Part shown: in pieces, positions 19,752 to 32,200 of the stretch
Layout of the letters: the number at the start of each line of letters is the position of its first letter
Numbering within the stretch: the stretch's first letter is position 1
Assembly: GCA_030620095.1 (NCBI GenBank)
Contig: JAUTXW010005187.1
Span: 725,501 to 789,500 of the forward strand
DNA length: 64,000 bases
Origin: Kuschelorhynchus macadamiae
Lineage: Eukaryota; Arthropoda; Insecta; Coleoptera; Curculionidae
Direction: 5' to 3'
Made by a program: the position numbers and the translations under genes
Notes under the pieces: model-generated
What the model was told of the DNA's origin: nothing
Databases searched by the model: none
The model's input: the letters and a program-made list of their open reading frames with translations, nothing else

Positions 19752-21036
19752 TTTGTCACTGACTTGTCAATCTGACTTTAAAGTGACATCGCTCAAAGAT
19801 TTTTGCAACTGCTGGTATTTATATGTTTATCCTAGGCATTTATTCTAATGAATAAGTGTAACTTGAATTGGGACTGCAATAAGATCTAAAGTGAAACCAC
19901 TATTTTCAATTGCAACGTTTCGTGTTACATTAACACTTTTTGATTTTTGAGTTATTGGGAAAACCTTAATATGGACATTTACACAATAAATAAATAAACA
20001 TATACACATTTTACTGACGTAGGAACTACACAAACTTTTAGGACGGACACAGCACGTTAGTTGTTGATAAGTAAACGTGCTGTGCAGTCCCATAACCCTC
20101 TTTTTTCATATGAAAATATCATAGGTCTATCTAATTCATTTTCCCGATTGTATGCAGAGGATATGATTACACGTAATAAAAGAAAAACAAGCTTTAAAAG
20201 TTTGTCGTTGATAAATCGTATGACTCGCACTGCTTTTGACTATACCATTATTTCTTCATGTAGAATCACAACCTTAAGTTTCCTGACGTTGTTCCCGAAC
20301 AATCTGTATAATTATTGAATAACTAAGATGAATGTTTTAACTTCTTTAGATTCCTCTTAGATGCTTTTCAAATATTCCGCTATCGAGCACAAATGATGCA
20401 GCCACAGCACTCAATATGAATTTATACAATTTTAGAGTTTTGTTTTCCTTTAACGAATACAATACGTCCAATAGGTTTCATAATAAAACCTTTTGCGGAG
20501 ATATTGAACGGAATATTTGAGAAGCGCGCCCATAAAACTCAATTCTTTCTGGATGGAAAATACCGGACGGAAAACAATCGACATACACTGAACTAAGCCG
20601 AATTGTCCATTTAGTTTTATAGTGTACTTCAAAATAATCAAACAAAAGGGTTTTGACAATGATTGCGTTTTAAATTTTCACGAAAGCAGCCGCTCTCAAC
20701 GAGTTTCGCAAATGGTGTTATCTGTGGTTTTACAATACGGAATGCTGTAGACCGTAATGCATGTAAAAGTTGCCCAGTAACTGGAATTCGAGTAAAGTAA
20801 CAGCTTTAATTTTTATTTCGGGACCAAAATATTTCGGTGGCACCTTAGTTTTATTGAATATAAACTTTAATTAAAATTTTTTTAACTGTTAGGGTAAACC
20901 AGGGTGAGTTGATGAAACAAAAGATAAAATTAATTCAAAAAAAAATTGCTGAAAACTAAAAAATATTATTTTAATTATTCCCTAAATATAGACATTTTGA
21001 AGTTGGTGGCCAAATAATAACTAATCTGTAATAATA
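19752..21036. other. No recognisable gene; one hairpin
   Basis: AT-rich stretch. At 20041-20090 an imperfect ~17-bp stem (ACAGCACGTT / AACGTGCTGT core) encloses a 15-base loop. Other short ORFs here have no domain signature. Confidence 0.5.
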
Positions 21037-21394
21037 TATGGGCAATTCCATGATCGATGCTTACTCTTTTTAGTAAAATTCAAAAATTCATTCATTCAAA
21101 AAATCTGAATAATTGTTTACAATTGAGTTAAAGTTTATGAAATGTTAGATAAATATTCCTAATTTTACCTAGTGACTTTAAAATGTTACGAAAAACTGCA
21201 GGAATCCGTTCCCGCATCACACTGCATTACAAAAGCATTGTTTATCACAGGTGGCTATGTAAAAACAAAAGCAGTGCTTGGAAACTGGTGCCCGTCAAAA
21301 ACTGTTGTGCTGTCAAGCTTTTAAATAGTGAATTATTTTTTGCAAAAAGTAAGTAGAACTTGATTAAAAATTGCTTATTTATATTCCAAAATTT

Positions 21395-21408
21395 TGTCCC
21401 GCGAGTAA
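21395..21408 (+). repeat. Subterminal motif TGTCCCGCGAGTAA, left end
   Basis: The same 14-mer occurs at the right end (23714, 23918). A related inverted string, GCTTACTC, lies 5-12 bases inside the left terminal repeat. These are likely transposase binding sites. Confidence 0.6.
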
Positions 21409-21793
21409 GCTGAATCCAATACTTTTTTTAATTTTTAATTAGACCGTAATAGAAACTCTGGATAAAAACATGATATTTCTTAACCTTTGACTTGCTCGTT
21501 ATAACAGTATGATAGATAAATATTAAGCGAGTAATCTTTAATAGCCTAGAAATATTTATTTTTTATTTTCAACGCTCATAAAAGTGTTTTCAAAAGAAAG
21601 TTGAGATTTTAATAAAACTGCTTTTAGTAGCATCAAATTATTTGTAGTGTTATCGGTATTTAGGTAATTTTTTATGTTTTTTTTTTATTTTTTAAAAATA
21701 CTGCTAGCTACGGAAGGTTACAGAGCGATTTAGTTGTATTGATGTTTGGATTGAAAAAAAGAAAGAAATGATAGGAAGTTATCCATTTTTAGG

Positions 21794-23616
21794 ATGCCGA
21801 AAATACAAAATGAAAAGAGGAAAATGAAAGTGAAAGAGTATGTCAGAAAGCATAGAGAGAAAATAAATGCAAATGAGAACCTTAAGTCGATATACCGTAA
21901 ACGACATGCTGAATGTTGCAAAAAATACCGAGAAAAAATGAAACAAAAAATGTTGTCCTCGACAGATTTGATAGAGTTGAACAGAAAACAGGAACGAGAA
22001 TGAAAAAGAAAATACCGTGCAAAAAAAGATGCTCAAATTTTGGATAAAAAAGGGAATAGTGCCTATAAGACCCCTCAAACTATGGGGAAAGATTTGAAAA
22101 AAATCAAGAATGTCCTTCCAGAACATAAAGAGAAGAAAATAGAGGTCATTAGAAGGGTTTTGAAAACGATTGATAAGAATTTAACCATAAGTTTTGATAT
22201 TGGTCAAAATAATCCAGAGTGTTTTGAGTCTGTCACAACAAATAATAAGTATAACCAGCTGAATATGGAAACAGTAAGGAAAGTTGAGATTTTTTTCTGT
22301 AGAGAAGATATAAGCAGGGTTTCGCCAAATGTTAAGGATAAAATCAAAATAAAATCTAAAAATGGCACAGAATACGCACAAAAAAGACATATGATGTATA
22401 CAGTGTTAGAAGCTTTTAGTATTTTTAAAGAAGAGAATCCGGGGGAAACGATAAAAATTAGTAAATTTTATGAACTAAGACCTAAATTTGTCATGCTTTT
22501 GTCAGATATGCCTCATGACGTATGTGTCTGCAGGTATCATGCTAATGTCTTTTATTTAATTGATATATTGCACAAAACTGTAAAGTTCCCAAAAACACAC
22601 AGAGAGCTTCTTCAAGAAATCGTTTGCTACTTAGAAAGCGAAGATTGTATGATGGGGATTTGTCAGAATTGTAAAGACATTGACTTAAAATATTCAGTTC
22701 TGCCTCTGAAATATGATGAGTCTGTGGAATTAATTTTTAAACAGTGGGCAACTATCAATGGAAAAGTAGAAGTAATAAGTATTGAAAAGTCCATCGAAAC
22801 GATTATTTTCACCTTAGAAAATCAACTGCCTTTTTTCAAAAAACATGTATTTATCAAAAACAGCCAACAAAAGTATTTTGATTCGAAAAGAAGCACCGTT
22901 GGCGAAAAAGAAATCATATTGCAAATGGACTTTGCGGAAAACTTTTCAATTACAGCACAAGATGAAATTCAAAGTGCGCATTGGTCGCATAACCAAGTAA
23001 CAATCTATACTGCCGTCGCTTGGGGTCCAAACAATATACTTTCGTTTGCTATCGTGTCTAACTATCTTTCACATGATAGATATGCTGTCAATGTTTTTTT
23101 AAAGAAAATCATAGAATTTCTGAAACTGAAAGTATTAAATTTTGAAAAATTATGCGTGTTTAGCGACGGATGCGCTGCGCAGTTCAAAAACCGTTATACG
23201 ATGTCTTCGTTGTGCTTCTTACCAGCAGAAATGAATTTAAGAGCAATGGAATGGAATTTCTTCGCGTCATCACATGGAAAGGGTGCTGTGGATGGTATAG
23301 GGGCTACAGTAAAAAGAAAAGTATTTAATGCCAAACTAATCGAATTCTGACAATTATAACACATTTTATATTTTAGGTCTGGATGGAAATAAAAAGTCGA
23401 AAGTCTTTAATTACTAATGCGAAAGAATTTTACCAATGTACTCAAAAACTGGACAAGATAAACGTCATTTATGTAGAAACAGAAGAGATTGACGCAGCAG
23501 AAAAAACTTTAGATGATAAGTGGAACTTGGTAAAACCATTTCCCAACATAACAAGCTGTCACAACTTTCGATTTTTGGATAATTATCATGTAGGAGTTAA
23601 AAATGTATGTAATTGA
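21794..23616 (+). pseudogene. Transposase of the Sola-like element (one stop codon)
   Basis: ATG at 21794 begins MPKIQNEKRKMKVKEYVRKH, a basic, coiled N-terminus of KYREK-type repeats that may bind DNA. An in-frame TGA at 22001-22003, probably from CGA, interrupts it; the frame then continues uninterrupted to 23320. Conserved acidic boxes are MDFAENFSI (Asp near residue 297 counted from 22040), VFSDGCAAQFKNRY (near 376) and SHGKGAVDGIG. A 56-base intron at 23321-23376 (GTATTT...TTTTAG) joins VKRK to VWMEIKSRKS, and exon 2 runs to 23616. An AATAAA signal follows at about 23683. Apart from one nonsense mutation the gene looks whole, so this copy is young or recently active. It acts in the nucleus on its own ends. 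Confidence 0.8.
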
Positions 23617-23713
23617 AAGGAATCAAACGTTGTTTTGTGTTTTCCTATGTAATTTCTTAGTTTCATTGTTTATTGTAATAGCTGAAATAAATATTTGTTT
23701 ATTGAAATTGCAT

Positions 23714-24109
23714 TGTCCCGCGAGTAATGTCCCGGGAGTAATCACTAAATTGGTTAATATATACAGAACTTAAAGAATTTTGGCATTTTAAGTATGGTCC
23801 CATAAATTTCAACTAAGAGTAGGTAAGTAATAGTAATATTACTTTTTTTAGATATCTATAAAATTTAGAGAAAAAAAAAACAACTAAAACTTGCGCATAT
23901 TGATTAAACATTTTGGATGTCCCGCGAGTAAGCATAGATTTTTCAAAAACTTTATTTATTAGGTTTTGCCTTTTTTCAAATGAGCAAGTACTAATAGCAG
24001 AGACATCATTGCCATAATAGAATAGCAATAAATCACATGAGACTTACTATGCCTATGGTAAAAATGAATATTTTTAAAATTGTTGTTTTTCTAATTGTCC
24101 CGCGAGTCA
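23714..24109 (+). repeat. Cluster of TGTCCCGCGAGTAA motifs, right end
   Basis: Copies are at 23714-23727, 23728-23741 (one change, CGGG), 23918-23931 and 24096-24109 (last bases TCA, running into the terminal repeat). The GC-rich core is striking in this AT-rich region. Confidence 0.7.
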
Positions 24110-24439
24110 TCATGGAATTGCCCATATGTCAAAAAAAGTATTCGCACACGTATTACCTATAATCACTAGTAACCTTAAACATACTAACCTAATACAGATT
24201 TTAATATGTTATTCAGAAAGGATCACGTCACTGTTTTGAAGCCGAACTACCGAGTAAAGTTGGTCGCTGCTGGGGTTGGAGTTGTTTTATAGTTTACATT
24301 TAATTTACCTAATCTAGGTGTATCTTCTATAACATGACGTCCATAAAATGTTCATGCAGCAACCTAGCCAGCAGTTGCAAGGCCCGCGAATTCATTATTG
24401 GTCTGTTTGGACATTTATAAATGTCCTATAGAAAGTCAA

Positions 24440-25352
24440 TATCAATGAAAACATAAAATCTATATTTGATAAGCATGCTCCTCTCCGCAATGACAGGGTT
24501 AGCAAACCAAGGGCACCCTGGCTAACTGACGTATTTAAAATAATGATGAGAGAAAGAGACTTGGCCCTTGCAAAATTTAAGAAAACTAAAAGGGACATTG
24601 ACAAAACTCGATATAAGAAACTTAGAAATTTTGTTTTAGACTGTGTTAGGCGGGAGAAAAGAAACTATACATCCAGAATGTTCTCACTAAGTGACAAGAA
24701 GGGGTGGGCGGCCCTAAGGGATTTGGGTATTAGAAACGAAAATAAAAAAGGACTAGCGATCAACCTCGGCAATCCAAATGACATAAACAATTTTTTTGCT
24801 GATTTTGTCAATAAAAAAAATAATTGTGTAAGTACTGTAAATTTTTATATTAATCTGCCACTACGTTGCAATAACAAATTTAATTTTAGATTAAGTACAA
24901 TTCAGGAGGTCGAATCAGCCCTCCAATCTGTTAAATTAAATGCCTTTGGTTGTGATGGGTTATTCCTCAGGATGTTAAACTATTGTATGCCACACATATT
25001 ACCTCAGGTTTGTCATTTAATTGAAAGCTGCTTTGAAACGGGATATTTTCCCACTACTTGGAAGAAAGCTATTATACAACCCATTCCTAAGATAAATGCC
25101 CCTACCACTTTGTCTGATTTACGCCCAATCAGCCTGTTACCCACACTCTCAATAATTCTAGAAAAAATAGTGCACAGATAACTGACTTTCTTACATAAAA
25201 TAATATATTACCAGAACAACACTCTGGCTTCAGAAAGTCCCATAGCACAATTTCGGCACTTTTAACTGTCACAGACGATATTATGAGGGCAACGGATGCC
25301 AAGAAAAGCACTGCACTCATGTTGTTGGACTTTCCGAAAGTACAGTTGATCA
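24440..25352 (+). pseudogene. LINE C ORF2, first part (linker and start of RT)
   Basis: The reading contains NIKSIFDKHAPLRNDRVSKP and APWLTDVFKIMMRERD, the linker between endonuclease and RT in Jockey/CR1-type LINEs, then LNAFGCDGLFLRML, FPTTWKKAIIQPIPKI and LRPISLLPTLSIILEKI. After a stop at 25181 it continues QHSGFRKSHSTISALLTVTD and ALMLLDF, and it is cut at 25352 by LINE D. The rest of the RT resumes at 28423. The endonuclease part is missing, so the copy is 5'-truncated. Confidence 0.8.
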
Positions 25353-25725
25353 GGGGGAAGAGGCAGCAGAGGACATTGTTAGAGTCATCAGATTGGCTAA
25401 ACATACGGATAGACCTCGACCAATGAAGGTAGTGTTTTCCAATGGTAACATTGTTATGGATGTTTTAAGAACAAGAAATATATCATCAGTTTGTGCTTAC
25501 AAGGTTAAAAGTGACCTTACACTGTTGCAAAGGAAGCATATGAAGAAAGTTATTGATGAGCTTAATATACGAAAGGAGGAAGGTGAAGTCAACTTAAAAC
25601 TAAAATTTAAAAATAATGTACCCTACATCTCAAAAGCCCCAACTCTAGTAACCAGAGAAAAAACGTCAACTAGCCCCATTACAGGTTTTTTGTTTCAATG
25701 TAGGTGGTTTGAGAACAAAAATTAA
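25353..25725 (+). pseudogene. LINE D ORF1, C-terminal part
   Basis: The frame is open from the 5' border of LINE D to TAA at 25725. It contains RPRPMKVVFSNG, then DLTLLQRKHMKKVIDELNIR and a lysine/asparagine-rich LKFKNNVPYISKAP. This is the C-terminal domain typical of ORF1 RNA-binding proteins in Jockey-type LINEs. The N-terminal part is absent because the copy is 5'-truncated at 25353. Confidence 0.7.
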
Positions 25726-28353
25726 GGATCTGCGTAATAAAATTTTATGTTCGAACTATGATATTTTGGTGTTTGTAGAGAGTTGGCTTCCGGTGTGATA
25801 GATCCCATGCTACAAGCATTAAGACCCGTGGAGGAGGTGTACTAATTTATATTAAAAATTATATTAGCGCTAAAAAACTTAAAGTAAAATATGACTCAAT
25901 TGAACAATTATTTTTAATGTGTAAAGTAGGTTGTAGCAGCTTTGTGGTTGGCGGGGTATATATTCCCCCAGGTTCAAATGTTTCCTATGAAAAACACTGT
26001 CAGAGTGTTGAGATTCTCAGGCAGCACCATAAAGATTGTAATTTTTATATTTTTGGTGACTTTAATGTACCTAGCACTTACTGGGAGAATGATGATTCTG
26101 GAGCGGCTGTTAGATGCCCTACTAACTCAAATGGTTTATTCCTAGGTCAAACTTATGCTTACCTTAACTTTTTTCAACAAATTTTAATACCAAATGATAG
26201 GCTAGTTTATTTGGATCTTATATTCACCACTAGGAATAATTTATTAGTAACTGAAGCTGTGGACTATATTTTTGGTAAATCGCTGAACCACAAAGCATAC
26301 AACTTTGAAATTGTCTTGGACATAGAACAAGAAATAACTTGTAATTATGTTGAATTTTTCTATGATTTTAAAAATGGCGATTATTTGGGCATCAATAATT
26401 ATTTGTGTGAAATTAATTGGGACCAGACTTTAAATTCAAATGATATTAATGAAGCTGTTTCTGTTTTCTATCATATAATAAGTATGGCCATAGCATTGTT
26501 TGTTCCTCTCAAAAGATACAGAACTTCACATTTTCCCAGTTGGTTCTCAGCTGAACTAAAATATTTAATTCAGCAAAAGAAAATTGCCCATAAGGCTTAT
26601 CAGTCCAGTCATGGTATAGTCGACTATGAGCTCTTTTCCAATCTCAGAGCTAGGTGCAAGGCCCTTACGGATATTTGCTATCAAAATTATATTTTAAATT
26701 TAGATCATTTACTTTTTACTAATCCCAAGAGCTTCTGGTGTAAGTTCAATGATAAAAGAGCAATACATAGTATTCCCAATTTGATGTACCATGATGAACA
26801 GGAGTTTTTGGGCTTTGAAAGTATTGCAGAAGGGTTTGCCCAGTTTTTTGAGACAGTGTATAGTCAGGTTAATAATTCCTTTAATAATATGCATTTTCGT
26901 CAGGCTAATGAGAATATGACCATTCCTAATCCTCTGCTGTCGCTTGAACTGGTTTTTGATAAAATCTCCCGACTGCCACCCAAGGTTAGTTCAGGTCCTG
27001 ATGGTGTACCCAACTATTTTTTGAAGAACTGTGTGTGTACACTTACCTACCCTCTTTTTATTTTGTTCAAGAGATCCTTGGATTTATCAATATTTCCGAC
27101 GCAATGGAAACATAACTTTGTGTTACCTATATTTAAATCAGGGGACAATAATATAATATCTAATTATAGGAGCGTGTGTATACAGTCTGCAATTCCAAAA
27201 CTTTTAGACAGCATTATTTATGACCATATCTATTTTTATAGTAAGGAATTGTTAATAAGTGAACAGCATGGTTTTAGTCTTGGTAAGTCTACTGTGACCA
27301 ACTGGTTAGTGTTCCAGACTGATCTGTTGAATGCTATGGAGAGAGGTCAACAGGTGGATGTTGTGTACACGGACTTCTCCAAGGCATTTGACAGGGTCAT
27401 CCTGAGTATTTTGCTAAGGAAATTGGGGCTTTTTGCCTTCTCTGATTCTGTGGTGTCTTGGTTTGCTAGTTTCCTGTCTGGAAGAACTCAGCAGGTGCGT
27501 CTAGGTAGTTCAAGGTCAAGGAGTATTAGTGTTCCCTCTGGTGTACCTCAGGGAGCTCATTGCTCACCTTTACTATTTAGTAGTATTTTTATAAATGACA
27601 TTAAAATGTGTTTTAAAAACAGTAAATTCTTGTTATTCGCAGACGATTTAAAATTTTACAGGGAAATTAGTTCAAAAGAAGATATGATTCTATAGCAGGA
27701 AGACCCGAATAGGCTGAATGAGTGGTGTGTTAGTAATGGATTATCCTTAAATGTAGGAAAATGTAACTTCATTAGTTTTTACAAAAGAAATAAAAAACTA
27801 GATTCGTCTTACAGTGTAGATAGCATTGACCTTGAGTACACTGAAGTTATAAAAGATTTGGGTATTTACTTTGATGAGCAATTGAGTTTTGATTACCAAA
27901 TTAATACTATCGTACTCAAATCTTCTAGAGTCCTTGGCTTTGTTCTGCGTAATTGTAAGGAGCTTTCTTTAGAAACCTGTAAAAGGTTATACTGTTGTTA
28001 CACTGGTTGTCTCTTTATTGGACTATGGATCAATAATCTGGTCTCCCTATTACATGAACAAGTCTCTGGCTCTGGAAAGAGTACAGAATAAATTCATTCG
28101 ATTTTGTCTGTATAAACTTAATATGAGAATTCCTGATGATCATGTATATGATGATGCAATGAATGTATTAAATATTAAAAGTTTGCGTGATAGGCGGACA
28201 CAGAGTGATTTATTGTTTGTGTTTAAACTTTTAAATGGGCACATAATTTGTCCTGAACTTATTGGTAGGATTTCATTCAGTGTTTCATCGCGTAATCTGA
28301 GGGTTAACCGACTGTTTTCTTTGCCTCATCATGGCAGGTTTAGGTATTACTAG
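25690..28353 (+). pseudogene. LINE D ORF2, endonuclease and reverse transcriptase
   Basis: The AP-endonuclease domain begins NVGGLRTKIKDLRNK and VFVESWLP (catalytic Glu), loses some sequence near 25795, and continues with TRGGGVLIY, GVYIPPGS and FYIFGDFNVPSTYW. The RT follows in the 25917-27695 frame: KVSSGPDGVPNYFLKN, LLISEQHGFSLGKST, YTDFSKAFDR, PSGVPQGAHCSPLLF and the catalytic LLFADDLKFY. TAG at 27693 ends the frame; then WCVSNGLSLNVGKCNF, DLGIYFDEQLSF, and after a frameshift near 28015 YGSIIWSPYY and the tail to 28353. Such enzymes nick DNA and copy their RNA at the nick. It is inactive, with at least one stop and two frameshifts. Confidence 0.85.
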
Positions 28354-28422
28354 TTTAGTTTATCTAAAATCGTATTTTTTTTTTGTAATGGGTTTGATCC
28401 CGTCTATCAATAAATAAATAAA

Positions 28423-29850
28423 TGATGTACTCTGTGCAAAGTTAAAGCATATTGGATTTAATGAGACTCCCCTAATTTTTTTTAAATGTTACTTATCTAG
28501 AGGAAAACAGAGAGTAAGACTTAATAATGAGTCGTCTGAAGCCTTATCTGTTATGACTGGTGTGCCACAGGGGTCTGTCTTGAGGCCCTTGTTATTTTTA
28601 ATTTACACCTTTGATCTTTTAAATAGGTTAACTGCGTGCTCTGTTCAAGGTTACGCAGACGGCACTTTTATTTAAGTTTTTTTCCCGAAAAAGCCAATGA
28701 GGCGGTTGGTCTCATAAATCATGACCCAGGTTTAATAAGTTAGCTTTCACAATCACACATCAAAAATCAGGAAAATTTGTTGCAAAACAATTTTAGTCTC
28801 ATAGTGAATAATGAAAAGATACCATATACTGAATCTGCTCGAAATTTAGGCCTAATAATTGACTCGAATCTACGTTTTACAGAATATGTTTCTGGCCTGC
28901 TAAGACGATCATACTGTATGCTTAGAATATTATATGCGAACAGGCGTGTACTTAGTTATAAACTTAGGAAAATGTTGTGCAAGTACACCATATTTCCAAT
29001 ATTTTATTACGGAAGCACGGTTTACGGTCCTTGTCAGGACATGGTTACCAGGAATCGGATTCAAAGAGTGCAACGCATATGTTGGAGGTTTGTGTTTGGA
29101 TTAAGTAGATATGATCCAATTTCCGCAAACTTAAAATTTTGGAGTGGCTACCCAGGTCACTCATTTATTAACCTTTACTCACTGATTATTGCTTACAAAT
29201 GATCCATTCTATTAACGCCAAAAACTTTGCTACAGATCAAACTTACACGCTGCTTCTGTTAGGTCTAGAGATATGCTTTCTATCCTTAAATTTAGAACAG
29301 CAATATTTCAGCGTTGTTTTTCTTATGTTTCCGTTAAATTATATAATTGTGTAAAACCCTGCCTTAAACACTCTTCTGTTCTGTCTTTCGAGCGAGGTAT
29401 TAAAAAGGATTATTTATCTAAATATTTTAGTACTTAATTGGTTATAATATTTACTACGCTCTAGTATATTATTTTTTATATTTTCTCTCTCCTCTCCTTT
29501 GTTTTCTGACGTCAAATAATGTATTACCCTATCTTGTTTTATTTAATGAACGTTCTAATAATGACAAATTTATCCTGGTGTATTATTGCACATTTCATAA
29601 GTAGAAAAGAAAAGTACAGTCATTATTATAGTAGAGAGGTTTAATAATTTATCTACGATAAAAGTATTGAAGGCTTGAGATCTGTGGGTAGGTTATTCTT
29701 GTCTCAGTTAGTCATCTTAATGTTTGTTATGTAATTTCATTAACAGTTAGGTTATATGTAAGAATAGCTAGTCAGCTAAATATCGCCTAATTGTGTATGT
29801 ATATGTATTTGATAATTAATTAATAAAAGACGATTATTATTATTATTATT
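28423..29850 (+). pseudogene. LINE C ORF2, second part, with 3' end
   Basis: It resumes DVLCAKLKHIGFNETPL, MTGVPQGSVL and GYADG (the catalytic YADD, second Asp changed to Gly), then after frameshifts ESARNLGLIIDSNLRF, STVYGPCQDMVTRNRIQRVQ and FRTAIFQRCFSYVSVKLYN, ending at a stop near 29438. The 3' end is an (ATT)n tract at about 29836-29850, as in LINE B. Its relation to 24440-25352 is shown by the restored junction at the LINE D insertion. Confidence 0.8.
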
Positions 29851-29984
29851 TGATGTTGGGCTTAGCGATTGGATGGAAATTGACAGTTTGCGCAGTTCCA
29901 CAAAGGGGACCTGAGAGCAAATGATTCGGGCATCAGTTTTAATAAAATATATAAAGCTAGCTATATATTCGGTTTATATGTAAT

Positions 29985-30162
29985 CTTCTATATACTAATA
30001 TATAAAAGACTTAGTTGACTGACTCACTCATCACGCTTCAGCTCAAACCGCTTGAGGCAAAAGGCCGAATTTCGGCATACAGGTTGATTTTAGGGTGTAG
30101 AGGTTCGATAAGAACGGATTTTTCAAAACTCAAATTTCAAGGGGGTGAAACCACCCCTTAAA
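29985..30162 (+). repeat. Helitron-like sequence, left of the Tc1 insertion
   Basis: It begins with a TCTATATACTAATATATAAA string, close to the TC-plus-AT-rich 5' end often seen in Helitrons. It goes on with CTGACTCACTCATCA, GAATTTCGGCATACAGGTTG and AAGGGGGTGAAACCACCCC. An inverted relative is at 36540-36660. The assignment is tentative. Confidence 0.4.
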
Positions 30163-30164
30163 TA

Positions 30165-32200
30165 CACTCACAGGCAAAATAATCGATCCACGCAAATTTT
30201 TGACGAATTTCAATTGCAAATAACTTTTTTATTTAATGCAGGATTTTAATGAATTCTGAAGAATATTTTAGTTCAACTAATAGAGAATAGCCCACATGTT
30301 AAAAATTTAAAAAAAATAGACCAACGTATATAATATACAGGTCTAAACAAAAAGTTTAAGAGGCTTTGTGAAGTGGACTAATAGTAAATTGGTCCAAATG
30401 AAGCTTTGGTTTTAGGGTCGCATCTATTCTAAACATATTTGTTTTTTGTTCACCTCGATATCTATATTTTTCTGGAATATATGGATTTTTTAACAAAGCA
30501 TTGCAATTTTTATCAATTTTTCGGTACGAGCAACTAAGTTCAGTTTTACAGTTTTAGTCACAAATAAGATTTTTAAAAAGAAACATAAATATTTTTAACA
30601 CAATTTAATTAATCTTCTATAAAAAACATTATAAAACTTAAATTATTAAACACGAAGCACAAATATTATACGAGCAAATTAATTAAAAAAACAATAACAA
30701 TAACAGAAGCAATAACAAATAAATCAGTAGAGCGTTCCTCCACGTGCTCGAATGACAGCCTCTATACGCCTTGGCATACCTTCAATTAGGTTCCGTATAA
30801 AAACTTGATTAATTTGCTGCCATTCTTCAATGAGAACATCACTAAGTTCTTGCAAATTGGCTGGACCAGGTACCCGAGCCCGTACTGTTCTGTCCAGTCT
30901 ATCTCAGACGTGTTCGATCGGGTTCAGGTCGGGACTACGGGGGGCCAATTCATTTTTGTAATTTCCACCAGTTCTAAATATTCGCTTACGACTCTCGCAA
31001 CATGCGGTCGAGCGTTATCATGCATTAGCATGAAATCGTCTCCTACAAATGGAGCAAAGGAGGCAACATGTGGTTCTAAAATATCTTGTATATATCTGTC
31101 TGCTGTCATTGCTCCGCCATCGACGATTACTAATTCCGTTCTTGCGTCGAAATGAACACCACCCCACACCATAATGGAGCCTCCGTCAGAGCTTACCGAA
31201 AAATGGTTTTGCTCAAAACGGTTCGAAAAATCCGGGATTTTAAACAAAATTTGGATTCGTCGGTGAATAGGAACACGCCCCAATTTTTGTTCCTGCAAAT
31301 TTCGTTCTGTAGATTTCTCAAAATCGGGAGCAGTTGCAGGTCTCCTTGCATGTAATCCATTATCAGACAGCCTCCTTCTTTTTCTTTCATTACTGGATCC
31401 ACGCCCCAATCTGTTTTTAACCTCCACAGAAGTTACTCTTCGGTCACGTAAAACATTTAGGGTAATAAAACGATAATCTCGTTCATTCGTACATCTCTTC
31501 CTAGCACAGTGAGTTCTTCTGCTGTACTTTCCATGCTGATTAAACCGATTTACAGCCCTTTACTTCTTGTGATATTTAAAACTCTTGCCACGTAATACTG
31601 TGATCGTCCATCTTGGATTAAAGCAATTGCTTTGGCAGCATCAGTCGGAGACATATCCATTTTAAAGGTTAAGAAGTAGCCTCACGAAAAAACACACACT
31701 TATTTAAAAAAATAATTTGATTACTTTTGAATATCATAAATGACATTTCCAGGTATGGCGTTATTTCACGAAACTGTCACAGCCATCTTGATTTATATCT
31801 TAGTTCACCTTAGTTGTTCGCACAAAAAGATTAATAAAAATTGCAAATTTTTATTTAAAAATTCCTATATTCTAGAAAAATAAAGTTATCGATGTGAACC
31901 AAAAACAAAAATGGTGTGAATAGATGCGACTTTAAAACCAAAACTTCATTTATACTAATTTACTATTACTTCACTCCATAGAGCCTCTTAAACTTATTGT
32001 AAAAAGCGTCTTTTTGTTTAGTCCTGTATATTATATACGTTGGTCTATTTTTTTTTAAATTTTTAACATGTGGGCGATTCTCAATTAGTTCATCTAAAAT
32101 ATTCTTCAAGATTCATTAAAATCCTGCATTAAATAAAAAAGTTATTTGCAATTTAAATTCGTCAAAAATTTGCGTGCATCGATTATTTTGCCTGTGAGTG
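30165..32200. mobile_element. Tc1 element with ~330-bp inverted repeats
   Basis: Both ends start CACTCACAGGCAAAATAATC and are flanked by TA (30163-30164, 32201-32202). The arms run about 30165-30490 and 31860-32200 with roughly 90% identity by eye. The flanking sequences, one GGGTGAAACCACCCCTTAAA, belong to a Helitron-like element. Confidence 0.9.
30724..31660 (-). pseudogene. Tc1 transposase, nearly full length
   Basis: The minus-strand ATG at 31660 starts MDMSPTDAAKAIALIQDGRS, the first helix-turn-helix. After stops it reads RRLSDNGLHARRPATAP, IMVWGGVHFDARTELV, then the second catalytic box LMHDNARPHVARVVSEYL. In another frame the third box is RSPDLNPIEHV followed by TGA in place of Trp, then DRLDRTVRARVPGPANLQEL, and the end is AVIRARGGTLY stop. 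The first catalytic Asp region (FTDESKF) is still visible. Damage: a stop near 31550, several frameshifts, one missing C near 30940. Confidence 0.85.

Larger units (their letters stand above)
21041..24123 (+). mobile_element. Sola-like DNA transposon, 3.1 kb, with clear ends
   Basis: The terminal inverted repeat is GGGCAATTCCATGAT (21041-21055 and, inverted, 24109-24123), flanked on both sides by ATAT, a 4-bp target duplication. Inside are five copies of TGTCCCGCGAGTAA or close variants near the ends and one transposase gene with an intron. Four-base duplications and this type of protein point to the Sola superfamily, but that name is from memory of the family's features and not from a search. 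Confidence 0.75.
25353..28422 (+). mobile_element. LINE D, near full-length 3' two thirds, inserted in LINE C
   Basis: It starts with GGGGGAAGAGGC at 25353 and ends in AATAAATAAATAAA at 28422. Joining the flanks (GTTGATCA + TGATGTACTC) restores TVDHDVLC, the expected RT text of LINE C, with no bases added or lost, so there is no target duplication. It carries the end of ORF1, the whole endonuclease-RT ORF2 region and a 3' tail. Confidence 0.8.
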
